From Actinomadura sp. J1-007 (GTDB taxonomy: Bacteria; Actinomycetota; Actinomycetes; Streptosporangiales; Streptosporangiaceae): a stretch of DNA of 64,000 nt. Positions 9,577 through 17,963 of this stretch are shown piece after piece. The stretch is taken from the NCBI RefSeq assembly GCF_009793335.1, contig NZ_WING01000002.1, positions 930,001 through 994,000 of the forward strand, read 5' to 3'. Position 1 is the stretch's first letter. Every line of letters starts with the position of its first letter. The translations under genes were made by a program, and so were the position numbers. The notes beneath the pieces were generated by a model. It did not search any database and had not been told where the DNA came from. It saw nothing but the letters and a program-made list of their open reading frames with translations.

Positions 9577-10326
9577 GTGTCCATGCCGTTCTATGTGTCG
9601 CCCGAACAGCAGATGAAGGACAAGGCCGACTACGCGCGCAAGGGGATCGCGCGCGGCCGCAGCGTGGTCGTGCTCCAGTACGACGACGGGATCCTGTTCG
9701 TCGCCGACAACCCGTCGCGCGCCCTGCACAAGATCAGTGAGATCTACGACCGGATCGCGTTCGCCGCGGTGGGCAAGTACAACGAGTTCGAGAATCTGCG
9801 GCTCGGCGGCGTCCGCTACGCCGACATCAACGGCTACCAGTACGACCGCCGCGACGTGACGGCGCGGGGCCTGGCGAACGTGTACGCGCAGTCGCTCGGC
9901 ACGATCTTCACCGAGACCAACAAGCCGTACGAGGTGGAGCTGGTCGTCGCCGAGGTCGGGGAGAGCGCCGAGACCGACCAGATCTACCGGCTGACGTTCG
10001 ACGGGTCGGTGGCGGACGAGCACGGCTACGTGGCGATGGGCGGCCAGGCCGAGGCGGTCGCGCAGGCGCTGAAGGACCGCTACCGCGAGGGCATGACGCT
10101 GACGGAGGCGCTGCGCGCCGCGGTGGCGTCGCTGGAGGCGCAGGACTCGGACCGGCGCCTGGAGGCCAAGTCGCTGGAGGTGGCGGTGCTCGACCGCAAC
10201 CGGGAGCACCGCCTGTTCAAGGCGCTGGCGAAGCGGCGGGTGGAGGAGCTGCTGGGCGAGCCGTCCAGCGAGGACTCCTCGGAGCCGGCCGAGCCGTCGG
10301 GGCCGTCCAAGCCGTCCGGGAGCTGA
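9577..10326 (+). CDS. prcA: Proteasome alpha subunit PrcA
   Basis: Non-catalytic alpha subunit forming the outer gating rings of the 20S core, 249 aa. The N-terminus reads MSMPFYVSPEQQMKDKADYA, the actinobacterial alpha signature, with RGRSVVVLQYDDGILFVADN following. The C-terminal 25 residues are a Ser/Pro/Glu repeat-like tail. The start is GTG at 9577, or ATG at 9583, after a GAAGGGA ribosome site. The Mpa tail (QYL) docks between alpha subunits. Confidence 0.95.
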   Translation: MSMPFYVSPEQQMKDKADYARKGIARGRSVVVLQYDDGILFVADNPSRALHKISEIYDRIAFAAVGKYNEFENLRLGGVRYADINGYQYDRRDVTARGLANVYAQSLGTIFTETNKPYEVELVVAEVGESAETDQIYRLTFDGSVADEHGYVAMGGQAEAVAQALKDRYREGMTLTEALRAAVASLEAQDSDRRLEAKSLEVAVLDRNREHRLFKALAKRRVEELLGEPSSEDSSEPAEPSGPSKPSGS

Positions 10327-10353
10327 TCGGAGCCGTCCGGGAGCTGACCGGCG

Positions 10354-10387
10354 GGCCCGTCGCGGTCGCGGACCGCGGCGGGCCTTT
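10354..10387 (+). terminator. Terminator after prcBA
   Basis: A 14-bp stem with one G-T pair (10354-10367 with 10371-10384) and a 3-nt loop is followed by TTT. It ends the prcBA transcript. Confidence 0.75.
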
Positions 10388-10517
10388 GCTCGGCCCGCCA
10401 AATGATCTACAACGTAAAGGCGGGCGGCCGGTCAGCCCTGTATGCCCGTACGGCCAGGCTCATGGGTCCCGCTGAAACCAGGGGCATCAGAGACTGCCAA
10501 GACGGGGCCCGGCCGCA

Positions 10518-10523
10518 TAGGGT
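10518..10523 (+). promoter_or_regulatory. -10 hexamer of pafA
   Basis: TAGGGT ends 6 nt before the GTG at 10530; leaderless, and separate from prcBA. Confidence 0.55.
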
Positions 10524-10529
10524 CATGGT

Positions 10530-11886
10530 GTGGACAGGCGCATTTTCGGGCTTGAGAACGAGTACGGGGTCACGTGTACCTTCCGTGGGCAGCGGCGGTT
10601 GTCGCCTGATGAGGTGGCGCGGTATCTGTTCCGGCGGGTGGTGTCGTGGGTCGTAGCAGCAATGTGTTCCTGCGCAACGGTGCGCGGCTCTACCTCGATG
10701 TGGGTAGCCACCCCGAGTACGCCACGCCGGAGTGCGACAGCGTCGTCGATCTGGTGACGCATGACAAGGCGGGCGAGCGGATCTTGGAGGGGCTGCTGGT
10801 CGACGCCGAGCGGCGGTTGCGCGAGGAGGGCATCGCCGGTGACATCTACCTGTTCAAGAACAACACCGACTCGGCCGGCAACTCCTACGGCTGCCACGAG
10901 AACTATCTGGTCGGCCGACACGGCGAGTTCGGGCGGCTGGCCGACGTCCTGATTCCCTACCTGGTGACCAGGCAGATCATCTGCGGTGCCGGGAAGGTGC
11001 TCCAGACGCCGCGTGGCGCGGTCTATTGCGTGTCGCAGCGGGCCGAGCACATCTGGGAAGGCGTGTCCTCCGCGACGACGCGTTCCCGACCGATCATCAA
11101 CACGCGGGACGAGCCGCACGCCGACGCCGAGCGGTTTCGGCGGCTGCATGTGATCGTGGGTGACTCGAATATGAGTGAGACCACGATGTTGTTGAAGGTG
11201 GGGGCGACGGATCTGGTGTTGCGGATGATCGAGGCCGGGGTGGTGATGCGTGATCTGACGTTGGAGAATCCGATCCGGGCGATCCGTGAGGTCAGTCATG
11301 ACATGACCGGGCGGCGCAAGGTGCGGTTGGCCAACGGGCGTGAGGCGTCGTCGTTGGAGATTCAGAAGGAGTACTTCGGCAAGGCCAAGGATTTCGTGGA
11401 CGCGCGGGGTGGTGATGCGACGTCCAAGCGGGTGCTGGATCTGTGGGAGCGGACGTTGCGGGCGGTGGAGACCGGGGATCTGGACATGGTGTCGCGGGAG
11501 ATCGACTGGGTGACCAAGTACAAGTTGATCGAGCGGTACCGCCGCAAGTACGACCTGCCGCTGTCCTCGCCGCGGGTGGCGCAGCTGGATCTGGCCTATC
11601 ACGATGTGCATCGTGATCGGGGTTGTACTACCTGTTGGAGAAGCGGGGGTCGGTGGAGCGGGTGACCCGTGATCTGGCGATCTTCGAGGCCAAGTCGGTG
11701 CCGCCGCAGACCACGCGGGCGCGGCTGCGCGGGGAGTTCATCCGCAAGGCCCAGGAGAAGCGCCGCGACTTCACCGTCGACTGGGTCCATCTCAAGCTCA
11801 ACGACCAGGCCCAGCGCACCGTGCTGTGCAAAGACCCGTTCCGCTCCGTCGACGAACGCGTCGACAAGCTCATCGCGGGGATGTGA
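10530..11886 (+). CDS. pafA: Pup-protein ligase PafA
   Basis: ATP-dependent ligase joining the C-terminal Glu of Pup to substrate lysines; 452 aa when repaired. The start VDRRIFGLENEYGVTCTF holds the ligase-fold active-site Glu, and no Dop-type loop follows. HPEYATPECD, FKNNTDSAGNSYGCHENYL and IINTRDEPHAD parallel Dop. The C-terminus (CKDPFRSVDERVDKLIAGM) is intact. Two breaks each need one G: at about 10649 (TCGTGGGTCG) and about 11619 (CGGGGTTG). With both restored the protein is full length, so sequencing error is the simpler reading. Codon use is less GC-biased in the third position from 11150 to 11560 than in neighbours. Confidence 0.93.
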
Positions 11887-12028
11887 CGGGCGGTCCCGTC
11901 CGCTCCGCCCGGGTGCCGTCAGGAACGTCCGCGATGTTGTGATCCCAGGTGGGACGGCATGGGAAAGCTCTCGCAAAGGCGCCCGGACGCGCCGGGCACA
12001 GGGGGCTACCGGCGGGTCACCGGAACGG

Positions 12029-12055
12029 TAGGGTGAGCGCCCAGTAGCGCTCACC
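12029..12055 (+). promoter_or_regulatory. -10 hexamer and 5'-leader hairpin before the FKBP gene
   Basis: TAGGGT at 12029-12034 runs into a perfect 9-bp inverted repeat (12032-12040 with 12047-12055, loop CCAGTA). The GAAGG ribosome site (12061-12065) and ATG follow. The hairpin could be an operator or a leader structure. Confidence 0.4.
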
Positions 12056-12071
12056 GCCTCGAAGGATCCGC

Positions 12072-13003
12072 ATGCGCCGTCGTCGTCTCATCGCCCTGCC
12101 CGCGGCCGCCGTGCTGGCCGCGCCGCTCATGCTGGCCGCGTGTTCGAGCGGCGAGGACGTGAAGGTCAAGGTGAAGGGCGCGTACGGCAGCCGGCCCGAG
12201 GTGTCGTTCCCGAAGGGCAAGCCCGAGGACGGGCTGGCGGTCAAGACGCTGACGGGCGGCAAGGGCCCGCGGGCGCGCAAGAAGGACCTGGTGATCGCCG
12301 ACTACGTCGGGTACCGGTGGAACAAGGACGGCAAGAAGCTGCTGGCCAGCAGCTTCTCGTCGGGGCAGCCGGGCGCGTTCCCGATGGGCTCGCTCGTCCC
12401 GGGGTTGGAGAAGGCCCTGGAGGGCGCGCGGCCGGGCGCGCGCGTCGTCGCGAAGATCCCCCGAAGGACGGGTACGGCGCGAGCGGCGACTCGGGGCGTC
12501 AGGTCGGCGGCGACGACACCCTGGTGTACGTCCTCGACGTCCGCACCGTCTATCCGAGCGACGCGACCGCGCAGGGCGCGAACCGTCCGCTGAACGACCC
12601 GAAGCTGCCGAAGGTCGGGCCGCGGTCGGGCGCGCAGGCGCCGCCCGTCACGGTTCCGCGCGCGAAGCCGCCGAAGACGCTCCAGGTGCGGACGCTCGTG
12701 AAGGGCAAGGGCCCGGCCGTCCGCAAGGGGCAACTGCTGGCGATGCACTACGAGGGCGTGTTCTGGCGGAACGGCCAGGTGTTCAACTCCTCGTGGGCGG
12801 CGGGCGGCCCCTACGCGGCGCAGATCGGCACCGGACAGGTGATGAAGGGCTGGGACCAGGCGCTCGTCGGCCAGACCGTCGGGAGCCGGATGCTCGTGGT
12901 CGTCCCGCCGGCGCTCGGGTACGGCTCCAAGGGCCTCGCCCAAGCGGGCATCAAGGCCGACGACACCCTGGTCTTCGTCATCGACCTCCTCGGCGCCCAC
13001 TGA
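12072..13003 (+). CDS. Lipoprotein with two FKBP-type prolyl isomerase domains
   Basis: Exported peptidyl-prolyl cis-trans isomerase, about 310 aa. The signal peptide ends in the lipobox LAAC (Cys24), so the product should be membrane-anchored outside the cell. Domain 1 (about 60-165) is divergent. Domain 2 (about 205-310) has the canonical FKBP core AMHYEGVFWRNGQVFNSSW, GWDQALVGQTVGSRMLVVVPP and LVFVIDLLGAH. The frame breaks at about 12462, where one C is missing in ATCCCCGAAG; repair gives KIPPKDGYGASGDSGRQ. A homologue downstream of pafA is a common actinobacterial arrangement. Confidence 0.88.
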
Positions 13004-13004
13004 C

Positions 13005-13056
13005 CCGCGTCGCCAGACCGCGTCGCCAGACCGCGTCGCCAGACCGCGTCACCAGG
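13005..13056. repeat. 13-bp tandem repeat, four copies
   Basis: The unit CCGCGTCGCCAGA starts at 13005, 13018, 13031 and 13044, the last copy diverged. It sits directly after the FKBP stop codon. Confidence 0.85.
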
Positions 13057-13089
13057 CCGGGTCACCGTTCCGCGTCCCGGTCGGCGGGT

Positions 13090-13120
13090 TTCTAAAAGCG
13101 GTCGCGGTTGTTCTTAGACT
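13090..13120 (+). promoter_or_regulatory. Promoter and probable operator of the Cys-HTH regulator
   Basis: TTCTAAAA (13090-13097) occupies the -35 region. The imperfect inverted partner TTCTTAGA (13111-13118) overlaps the -10 hexamer TAGACT (13115-13120), which ends 6 nt before the GTG at 13127. The TTCTAAAA box recurs at 13759 before the next gene. Confidence 0.5.
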
Positions 13121-13126
13121 GTCCGG

Positions 13127-13780
13127 GTGGAGGACATCGAGGCGATCGCGCTGCTCCAGGACCCGGTGCGGCGGCGGCTGTACGAGTACGTGGCGGCGCG
13201 CGACCACGAGATCGGCCGGAACGAGGCGGCGGAGGCCGCCGGGGTGGGCCGGACGCTCGCCGCGTTCCATCTCGACAAGCTGGTGGCGGCGGGGCTGCTG
13301 GAGACGGCGAGCCGCCGCCTGACGGGCCGGTCGGGGCCGGGCGCGGGCCGTCCCGCGAAGCTGTACCGGCGGTCCGGCGCCGAACGGGGCGTGTCGCTGC
13401 CTGCCCGCGACTACCGGACGGCCGCCGGGCTGCTCGCGGAGGCCGCCGAGACCGCGGGCCTGGACGACGAGCTGCGCGCCGCCGCCCGCCGCCGCGGCCG
13501 CGCGCTCCGCGCCGAGCCGCCCCCCGCGGGCATGGAGGAGGTCGCGGCGCTGCTGGCCGAGCGCGGCTACGAGCCCCGCCCGGACGAGGACGGGACGCTG
13601 CGGATGCGCAACTGCCCCTTCCACGCGCTGTCCGAACGGTTCCCGCCCCTGGTGTGCGGAATGAACCTCGCGCTGCTCGAAGGGCTGCTGGAGGACGTTC
13701 CGGACGTCGGCGTCCGCATGGATCCGAGGCCGGGGCACTGCTGCACCGTGGCCGTGCCTTCTAAAAACAATCAGGATTGA
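13127..13780 (+). CDS. HTH transcriptional regulator with Cys-rich C-terminal domain (COG2345-like)
   Basis: Predicted DNA-binding regulator of 217 aa. The N-terminal winged helix (DPVRRRLYEYVAARDHEIGRN through HLDKLVAAGLL) is of ArsR/MarR type. The C-terminal half carries Cys163 (NCPFHAL), Cys177 (LVCGMN) and Cys205-Cys206 (GHCC). This spacing resembles the SufR group, whose cysteines hold a 4Fe-4S cluster, so an Fe-S or metal redox sensor is likely. The leaderless GTG start is set by the -10 hexamer. It probably controls itself and the DUF3291 gene 33 bp downstream, since both carry a TTCTAAAA box. Confidence 0.8.
   Translation: MEDIEAIALLQDPVRRRLYEYVAARDHEIGRNEAAEAAGVGRTLAAFHLDKLVAAGLLETASRRLTGRSGPGAGRPAKLYRRSGAERGVSLPARDYRTAAGLLAEAAETAGLDDELRAAARRRGRALRAEPPPAGMEEVAALLAERGYEPRPDEDGTLRMRNCPFHALSERFPPLVCGMNLALLEGLLEDVPDVGVRMDPRPGHCCTVAVPSKNNQD
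13759..13766 (+). promoter_or_regulatory. Second TTCTAAAA box, before the DUF3291 gene
   Basis: Identical to the box at 13090. It lies within the last codons of the regulator, with TTGACATAGAA just downstream as a possible promoter. Confidence 0.35.
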
Positions 13781-13813
13781 CATAGAAGTCGGGGCCGTGG
13801 TGGGGTGGGGCCC

Positions 13814-14338
13814 ATGAGCGGTTCCCATCTCGCGCAGTTCAACGTCGCCACCCTCCGGTTCCCCCTGGACGATCCTCGGCTGGCCGAGTTCGTGGCGCGG
13901 CTCGACCCGGTCAACGCCGCGGCGGACGGCGCGCCGGGCTTCGTCTGGCGGCTGACCGAGGAGGGGCGGCCGGACGCGACCGGCCTGCGGCCCCTCGGCG
14001 ACGACGTGATCATCAACTTCTCGGTCTGGGAGGACCGCGAGGCGCTGTGGGACTTCGCCTACCGCAGCGGCCACCTGGAGCTGCTGCGGCGCCGCCGCGA
14101 GTGGTTCCAGCGGCACGCCGAGGCGCACAGCGTGCTGTGGTGGATCCCGGCGGGGCACGTCCCGACCGTCGAGGAGGCCGCCGAACGGCTCGCGCTCCTG
14201 CGGGCCGAGGGCCCCTCGCCCCGGGCGTTCACCTTCAACTCCGCCTACACCGCCGAAGAGGCCGCCGAGGCGGAACGTTCACGCGAGCCCGGGGCCGGGG
14301 CCGCCGGCGAGCCAGAGAAGATCGCTCAGCCCGGATAG
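13814..14338 (+). CDS. DUF3291 domain protein
   Basis: A 174-aa cytoplasmic protein with the DUF3291 pattern: HLAQFNVATLRFPLDDP, GFVWRL, FSVWEDREALWDF, then HRRRREWFQRH-type and LWWIPAGHVPTVEEAAERL segments. The fold is related to dimeric alpha/beta-barrel monooxygenase-like proteins, but the reaction is unknown. It follows the Cys-HTH regulator and probably belongs to its regulon. ATG at 13814 is preferred over GTG at 13805. Confidence 0.8.
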   Translation: MSGSHLAQFNVATLRFPLDDPRLAEFVARLDPVNAAADGAPGFVWRLTEEGRPDATGLRPLGDDVIINFSVWEDREALWDFAYRSGHLELLRRRREWFQRHAEAHSVLWWIPAGHVPTVEEAAERLALLRAEGPSPRAFTFNSAYTAEEAAEAERSREPGAGAAGEPEKIAQPG

Positions 14339-14388
14339 CCCGGACGGCCCGGAGGGGCGGCGGGCTGCCCGGACGGGGCGTTCGCCGG

Positions 14389-15471
14389 TCAGGGGATGAG
14401 GGCGGCGGCGTGGCGGCCCGCCGCCGCGGCGGCGAGGAAGTAGGCGAGGTCGGCGTCCAGGCGGCGGCCCATGGTGGACAGGCGGACGCCCCACTCCTTC
14501 TCGGCGTCGCGCAGCGCCTCGTGCAGGCCCTCGACGCCGACGGGGACCAGGGTGTGGCGGTCGCCGAGCGGCGCGGCGGCGGCCGCGACGCGGGCGCCGA
14601 ACTCCCCGCCCAGCTCGGGCACCACGATCTCGGCGCGGGCGAGCGCGACCCGGCCGTACGCGGTGAGGCTGTGGTGGGAGACGCCGAGGTGCCGTTCGCG
14701 CAGGTCGCCCTCGCTCACCCGCAGGGAGCCGACGGGCCGGCCGTCCAGCACGGCCGCGGCGTTGATCGCCTCGCCGGCCGAGACGCCGGAGAAGCCCCAC
14801 TTGGTGCCGGTGCCGAGGTTCCCGGGGCCCTGGGCGAGGACGATGACGTCCGCGCCGAGGACGAGCCGCGCCGCGAGCAGCCCGGTGTGGACCGTGACGG
14901 CCTCCAGGTCGCCGCCGAACGCCTGCCCGACCGTCACGGACGCGGCGAGCGCCCCCGCCTCCTTGAGGTGCGCGATCGACATCGAGAACCAGGCGGGCAG
15001 CGCGCCGCCGTCCGGCATGACATAGACCGCGCGGGCGCCGGGCCGGGCGGCGAGCAGGCCCGCCAGGATCGGCGGCAGCGCCGAGTGCAGGTCGGCGACG
15101 ACCACGGGGACGCCGCCGAGCGAGTCGGCGTCGCGCAGCAGCTCGTGGTGCGGGGAGTCCTGCTCGTCGGCGCCGAGGACGGTGGCCTGGAGCGGGGTGT
15201 AGCGGGCCTTGACCAGATGGCCGGGTCCGGACGGGTCGGGCGGCAGCCGGTCGGGAACGGCGACGACCATCGCGTAGCCGCCCGTCCCGAGGCCCATCGC
15301 CAAGGCCGTAGTGTTGAGCAGGACGGTGTCGCCCGGCTCGGGCCGCCCCACCAGGGCGGGGTAGGCGAGGGCCCGGTGCGGGCCGTCGCCCCCGATCGTG
15401 ACGTCGAGCTCGACCGCCCCCGGCCACTCCCGGCGGACGTTTTCTACCGTGCCTTTGCGCCATCGGATCAC
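14389..15471 (-). CDS. DUF3866 family protein
   Basis: A conserved actinobacterial protein of 360 aa, function unknown. It begins VIRWRKGTVENV and contains GDTVLLNTTALAMGLGTGGYAMVV, HSALPPILAGLLAARPG and the Gly-rich segment AQGPGNLGTGTKWGFSGVSAGEA, a pattern suggesting nucleotide or phosphate binding. There is no signal peptide or clear membrane span. The GTG at 15471 is supported by a leaderless -10 hexamer 6 nt upstream. It is divergent from pafB, as in other actinomycetes. Confidence 0.8.
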   Translation of the reverse strand: MIRWRKGTVENVRREWPGAVELDVTIGGDGPHRALAYPALVGRPEPGDTVLLNTTALAMGLGTGGYAMVVAVPDRLPPDPSGPGHLVKARYTPLQATVLGADEQDSPHHELLRDADSLGGVPVVVADLHSALPPILAGLLAARPGARAVYVMPDGGALPAWFSMSIAHLKEAGALAASVTVGQAFGGDLEAVTVHTGLLAARLVLGADVIVLAQGPGNLGTGTKWGFSGVSAGEAINAAAVLDGRPVGSLRVSEGDLRERHLGVSHHSLTAYGRVALARAEIVVPELGGEFGARVAAAAAPLGDRHTLVPVGVEGLHEALRDAEKEWGVRLSTMGRRLDADLAYFLAAAAAGRHAAALIP

Positions 15472-15477
15472 ACCGGA

Positions 15478-15483
15478 ACGGTA
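15478..15483 (-). promoter_or_regulatory. -10 hexamer of the DUF3866 gene
   Basis: TACCGT on the minus strand ends 6 nt before the GTG at 15471. Confidence 0.5.
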
Positions 15484-15544
15484 GCGTCCTCCACGACAGT
15501 GTGCGGGGACGATCAGGTTCACCGAGCAAAGAGGTGGTGGCGAA

Positions 15545-16627
15545 GTGTCGCGGCGCAAGACCGAGCGCCTGCTCAATCTGGTGGTCTGCCTGCTCGCCAC
15601 CAGGCGCTATCTGACCGCCGAGCAGATCCGGCGGGCCGTGCCCGGCTATCCCGACTCCGACGAGGCGTTCAAACGCATGTTCGAACGCGACAAGGAGGAG
15701 CTGCGGGAGCTGGGCGTTCCGCTGGAGGTCGGCAGCGACCAGCAGGGCGGCGGGGGAGAGGAGACCGGCTACCGGATCCCCCCGCAGGCGTACGAGCTGC
15801 CCGACATCCACCTGACGCCCGACGAGGCGGCCGTGCTCGGCCTGGCCGCGCGGGTGTGGCAGCGCGCCAGCATGGCCGACGCCGCGTCCGGGGCGCTGCT
15901 GAAGCTGCGCGCCGCCGGGGTCGAGACCGACGCGGCGACGCCCGCCGGGATCGAGCCGCGCGTCGACACCGGCGACCCGGCGTTCCCGGCGCTGTGGGAG
16001 GCGGTCCGCGACGGGCGGCCCGTCGCGTTCGACTACCAGGCGATCGGCCGCACGTCGGTGTCGCGCCGCCATCTGGAGCCGTGGGGCGTGGTCAGCCGGC
16101 GCGGGCGCTGGTACGTGGTCGGCCACGACCGCGACCGGGGCGAGGAGCGGGTGTTCCGGCTCAGCCGCATCACCGGCGAGGTTGTCCAGGACGGGCGGCC
16201 CGGCACGGTGACCGTCCCCGACGGGGTGGACGTGCGGCGCATCGCGTTCGACTGGAGCGGCCCGGTCACCGAGCCGCGCCCCGCGACGGTGCGGCTGCGG
16301 GCCGGCGCCGCGCAGGGCCCCCGCCGCTGGGCCAAGGACCTCCGCCCGGTGGCCGCGGGCGCCGCCGGCTCGGCGGACGCCTCGGAGTGGGACGGCTGGG
16401 ACGAGGCGACGCTGACGTTCCAGGACGTCGACCGGTTCGCGCCCTACCTCGCGCGGTTCGCCGACGACGTGGTGGTCCTCGACCCGCCCGACCTGCGCGA
16501 CGCCGTGATCCAGCAGCTCAAGGCCGTCCTCGCGGGCTGCGACGTCCCCGGCGGCACCACGGCCTCCAGCGGGGCGGCCTCCGGTGGGGCGGCGGCCGGA
16601 GCGACCGGCGAGGCGAGGGGACGATGA
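15545..16627 (+). CDS. pafB: WYL-domain transcriptional regulator PafB
   Basis: One half of the PafBC activator, which turns on LexA-independent DNA damage genes in actinobacteria; 360 aa. The N-terminal HTH (RRKTERLLNLVVCLLATRR) is followed by a linker and a WYL domain with the RRHLEPWGVVSRRGRWYVVG core. The C-terminus ends in an Ala/Gly-rich tail. The GTG start has a GAGGTGG ribosome site. The stop overlaps the pafC start (ATGA), so translation is coupled. Confidence 0.92.
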   Translation: MSRRKTERLLNLVVCLLATRRYLTAEQIRRAVPGYPDSDEAFKRMFERDKEELRELGVPLEVGSDQQGGGGEETGYRIPPQAYELPDIHLTPDEAAVLGLAARVWQRASMADAASGALLKLRAAGVETDAATPAGIEPRVDTGDPAFPALWEAVRDGRPVAFDYQAIGRTSVSRRHLEPWGVVSRRGRWYVVGHDRDRGEERVFRLSRITGEVVQDGRPGTVTVPDGVDVRRIAFDWSGPVTEPRPATVRLRAGAAQGPRRWAKDLRPVAAGAAGSADASEWDGWDEATLTFQDVDRFAPYLARFADDVVVLDPPDLRDAVIQQLKAVLAGCDVPGGTTASSGAASGGAAAGATGEARGR

Positions 16628-17691
16628 CGGACATGACCACCGATGAGACGCCTCCCGGAGCCGCCGCGGCGCCCCCCGCCGCGGCGGCGGGCGCCAAGGG
16701 CAGGGCCGCGGGGAAGGCCGCCTCCGCGAAGGCGGCGGCGTCCAACTCGACCGACCGGCTCGCCCGGCTCCTCGCGCTCGTGCCGTACGTGGTGAGCCGC
16801 GACTCGGTCGAGCTCGGGCAGGCCGCGGCGGCGTTCGGGGTGTCGGAGAAGCAGCTCATCGACGACCTCAACCTGCTGTGGTGCGTGGAGCTGCGGGCGC
16901 CCGACCCCTACTGCCCGATCGACCTGTCCTACGAGGGCGGCGAGATCATCGTCACCGAGGCCGAGTCGATCGCCCGGCCGCTGCGGCTCAAGGTGGACGA
17001 GGCGAGCGCGCTGCTGGTCGCGCTGCGGATGCTGGCGGGCATCCCCGATCTCCAGGACCGCGACGCGCTGTCCCGGGTGATCGCCAAGCTGGAGACCGCC
17101 GCGGGCGCCGCCGCCGCGGTCAGCAGCCAGGTCGCCGTCGAGGTCGACGTGCGCGGCGACACCCTCGGGCGGCTGCGGCAGGCGATCGGCGCGGGCCGCC
17201 GCGTCCACATCGCCTACTACGTGCCGGCCCGCGACGAGAACACCGAGCGCGACGTCGACCCGATGCGGCTGCTGGTGGTGGAGGGCAACACCTACCTGGA
17301 GGGCTGGTGCCGCCGGGCCGAGGCGGTCCGGCTGTTCCGCCTCGACCGGATCAGCGAGCTGTCGGTGCTGGACGTCGCGGCCGAGGTGCCCGACACCGCC
17401 GAGCCGATCGACGTGGACGCGGGCCTGTTCCGGCCGTCCCCGGACGACGTCCGGGTCACCCTCGACCTGACCGCGAGCGGACGGTGGGTCGCCGACTACT
17501 ACCCGTGCGAGAGCGTCGAGGAGCTGGGGGAGGGGCGGCTGCGGATCGTGCTGCGCACCCCCGACACCCGCTGGGTGCGGGGCCTCGCGCTGCGGCTCGG
17601 CGACGAGGGGCACGTCGTCGCGCCCGCCGGGCTCGCCGCCGCGATCCGCGGCGACGCCGCGCGGGCGCTCGCCCGGTACGGCATGGCGTGA
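16624..17691 (+). CDS. pafC: WYL-domain transcriptional regulator PafC
   Basis: Partner of PafB; 355 aa. After an Ala-rich leader of about 45 residues come an HTH (RLARLLALVPYVVSRDSVELGQAAAAFG) and a WYL domain with RRVHIAYYVPARDENTERDVDP and RRAEAVRLFRLDRI. The proteins act as a heterodimer in which the WYL domains are thought to sense single-stranded DNA. The start overlaps the pafB stop by 4 nt. Confidence 0.92.
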   Translation: MTDMTTDETPPGAAAAPPAAAAGAKGRAAGKAASAKAAASNSTDRLARLLALVPYVVSRDSVELGQAAAAFGVSEKQLIDDLNLLWCVELRAPDPYCPIDLSYEGGEIIVTEAESIARPLRLKVDEASALLVALRMLAGIPDLQDRDALSRVIAKLETAAGAAAAVSSQVAVEVDVRGDTLGRLRQAIGAGRRVHIAYYVPARDENTERDVDPMRLLVVEGNTYLEGWCRRAEAVRLFRLDRISELSVLDVAAEVPDTAEPIDVDAGLFRPSPDDVRVTLDLTASGRWVADYYPCESVEELGEGRLRIVLRTPDTRWVRGLALRLGDEGHVVAPAGLAAAIRGDAARALARYGMA

Positions 17692-17701
17692 CGGGGTCGG
17701 C

Positions 17702-17707
17702 TACGGT
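17702..17707 (+). promoter_or_regulatory. -10 hexamer of the small membrane protein gene
   Basis: TACGGT ends 7 nt before the GTG at 17715. Confidence 0.4.
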
Positions 17708-17714
17708 GGCTGGC

Positions 17715-17936
17715 GTGGCATGGGTTCCGGTGTCGGTGGCGTTGGGCTTCGTCGGCCTGGCCGTCCTGGCGTTCTGCTCGTTCAAGGTCTACCTCGGCGT
17801 GCGGCGGTTCGGGCGTGAACTGGAGCGGGCCCGCCGGCGGCTTGGACCGAAACAATCCGCCCTGAACGATGAACTCCGGTACCTCCAGGACACGCGCGCG
17901 TCACAAGAACCCGATGACGGCGTACGATCGTCGTAA
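17715..17936 (+). CDS. Small single-span membrane protein, function unknown
   Basis: A 73-aa protein between pafC and tatA. One transmembrane helix near the N-terminus (WVPVSVALGFVGLAVLAFCSF) is followed by a basic, coiled-coil-like cytoplasmic segment (RRFGRELERARRRLG). Two other in-frame GTG starts exist, at 17688 (overlapping the pafC stop) and 17706; 17715 was chosen because TACGGT lies 7 nt upstream. A small protein at this place is common in actinomycetes. Its role is not known. Confidence 0.6.
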   Translation: MAWVPVSVALGFVGLAVLAFCSFKVYLGVRRFGRELERARRRLGPKQSALNDELRYLQDTRASQEPDDGVRSS

Positions 17937-17963
17937 GTACCAACCGCTGAAGAGGACTCGCTC

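Noticed and set aside
10530..11886. pafA as a pseudogene
   Set aside because: Both breaks are repaired by one G each next to a G run, and all motifs plus the normal C-terminus remain.
14047..16620. Long plus-strand open frame running through the DUF3866 gene and into pafB and pafC
   Set aside because: Only its last 355 codons are pafC; the preceding part is low complexity and overlaps motif-bearing genes in other frames.
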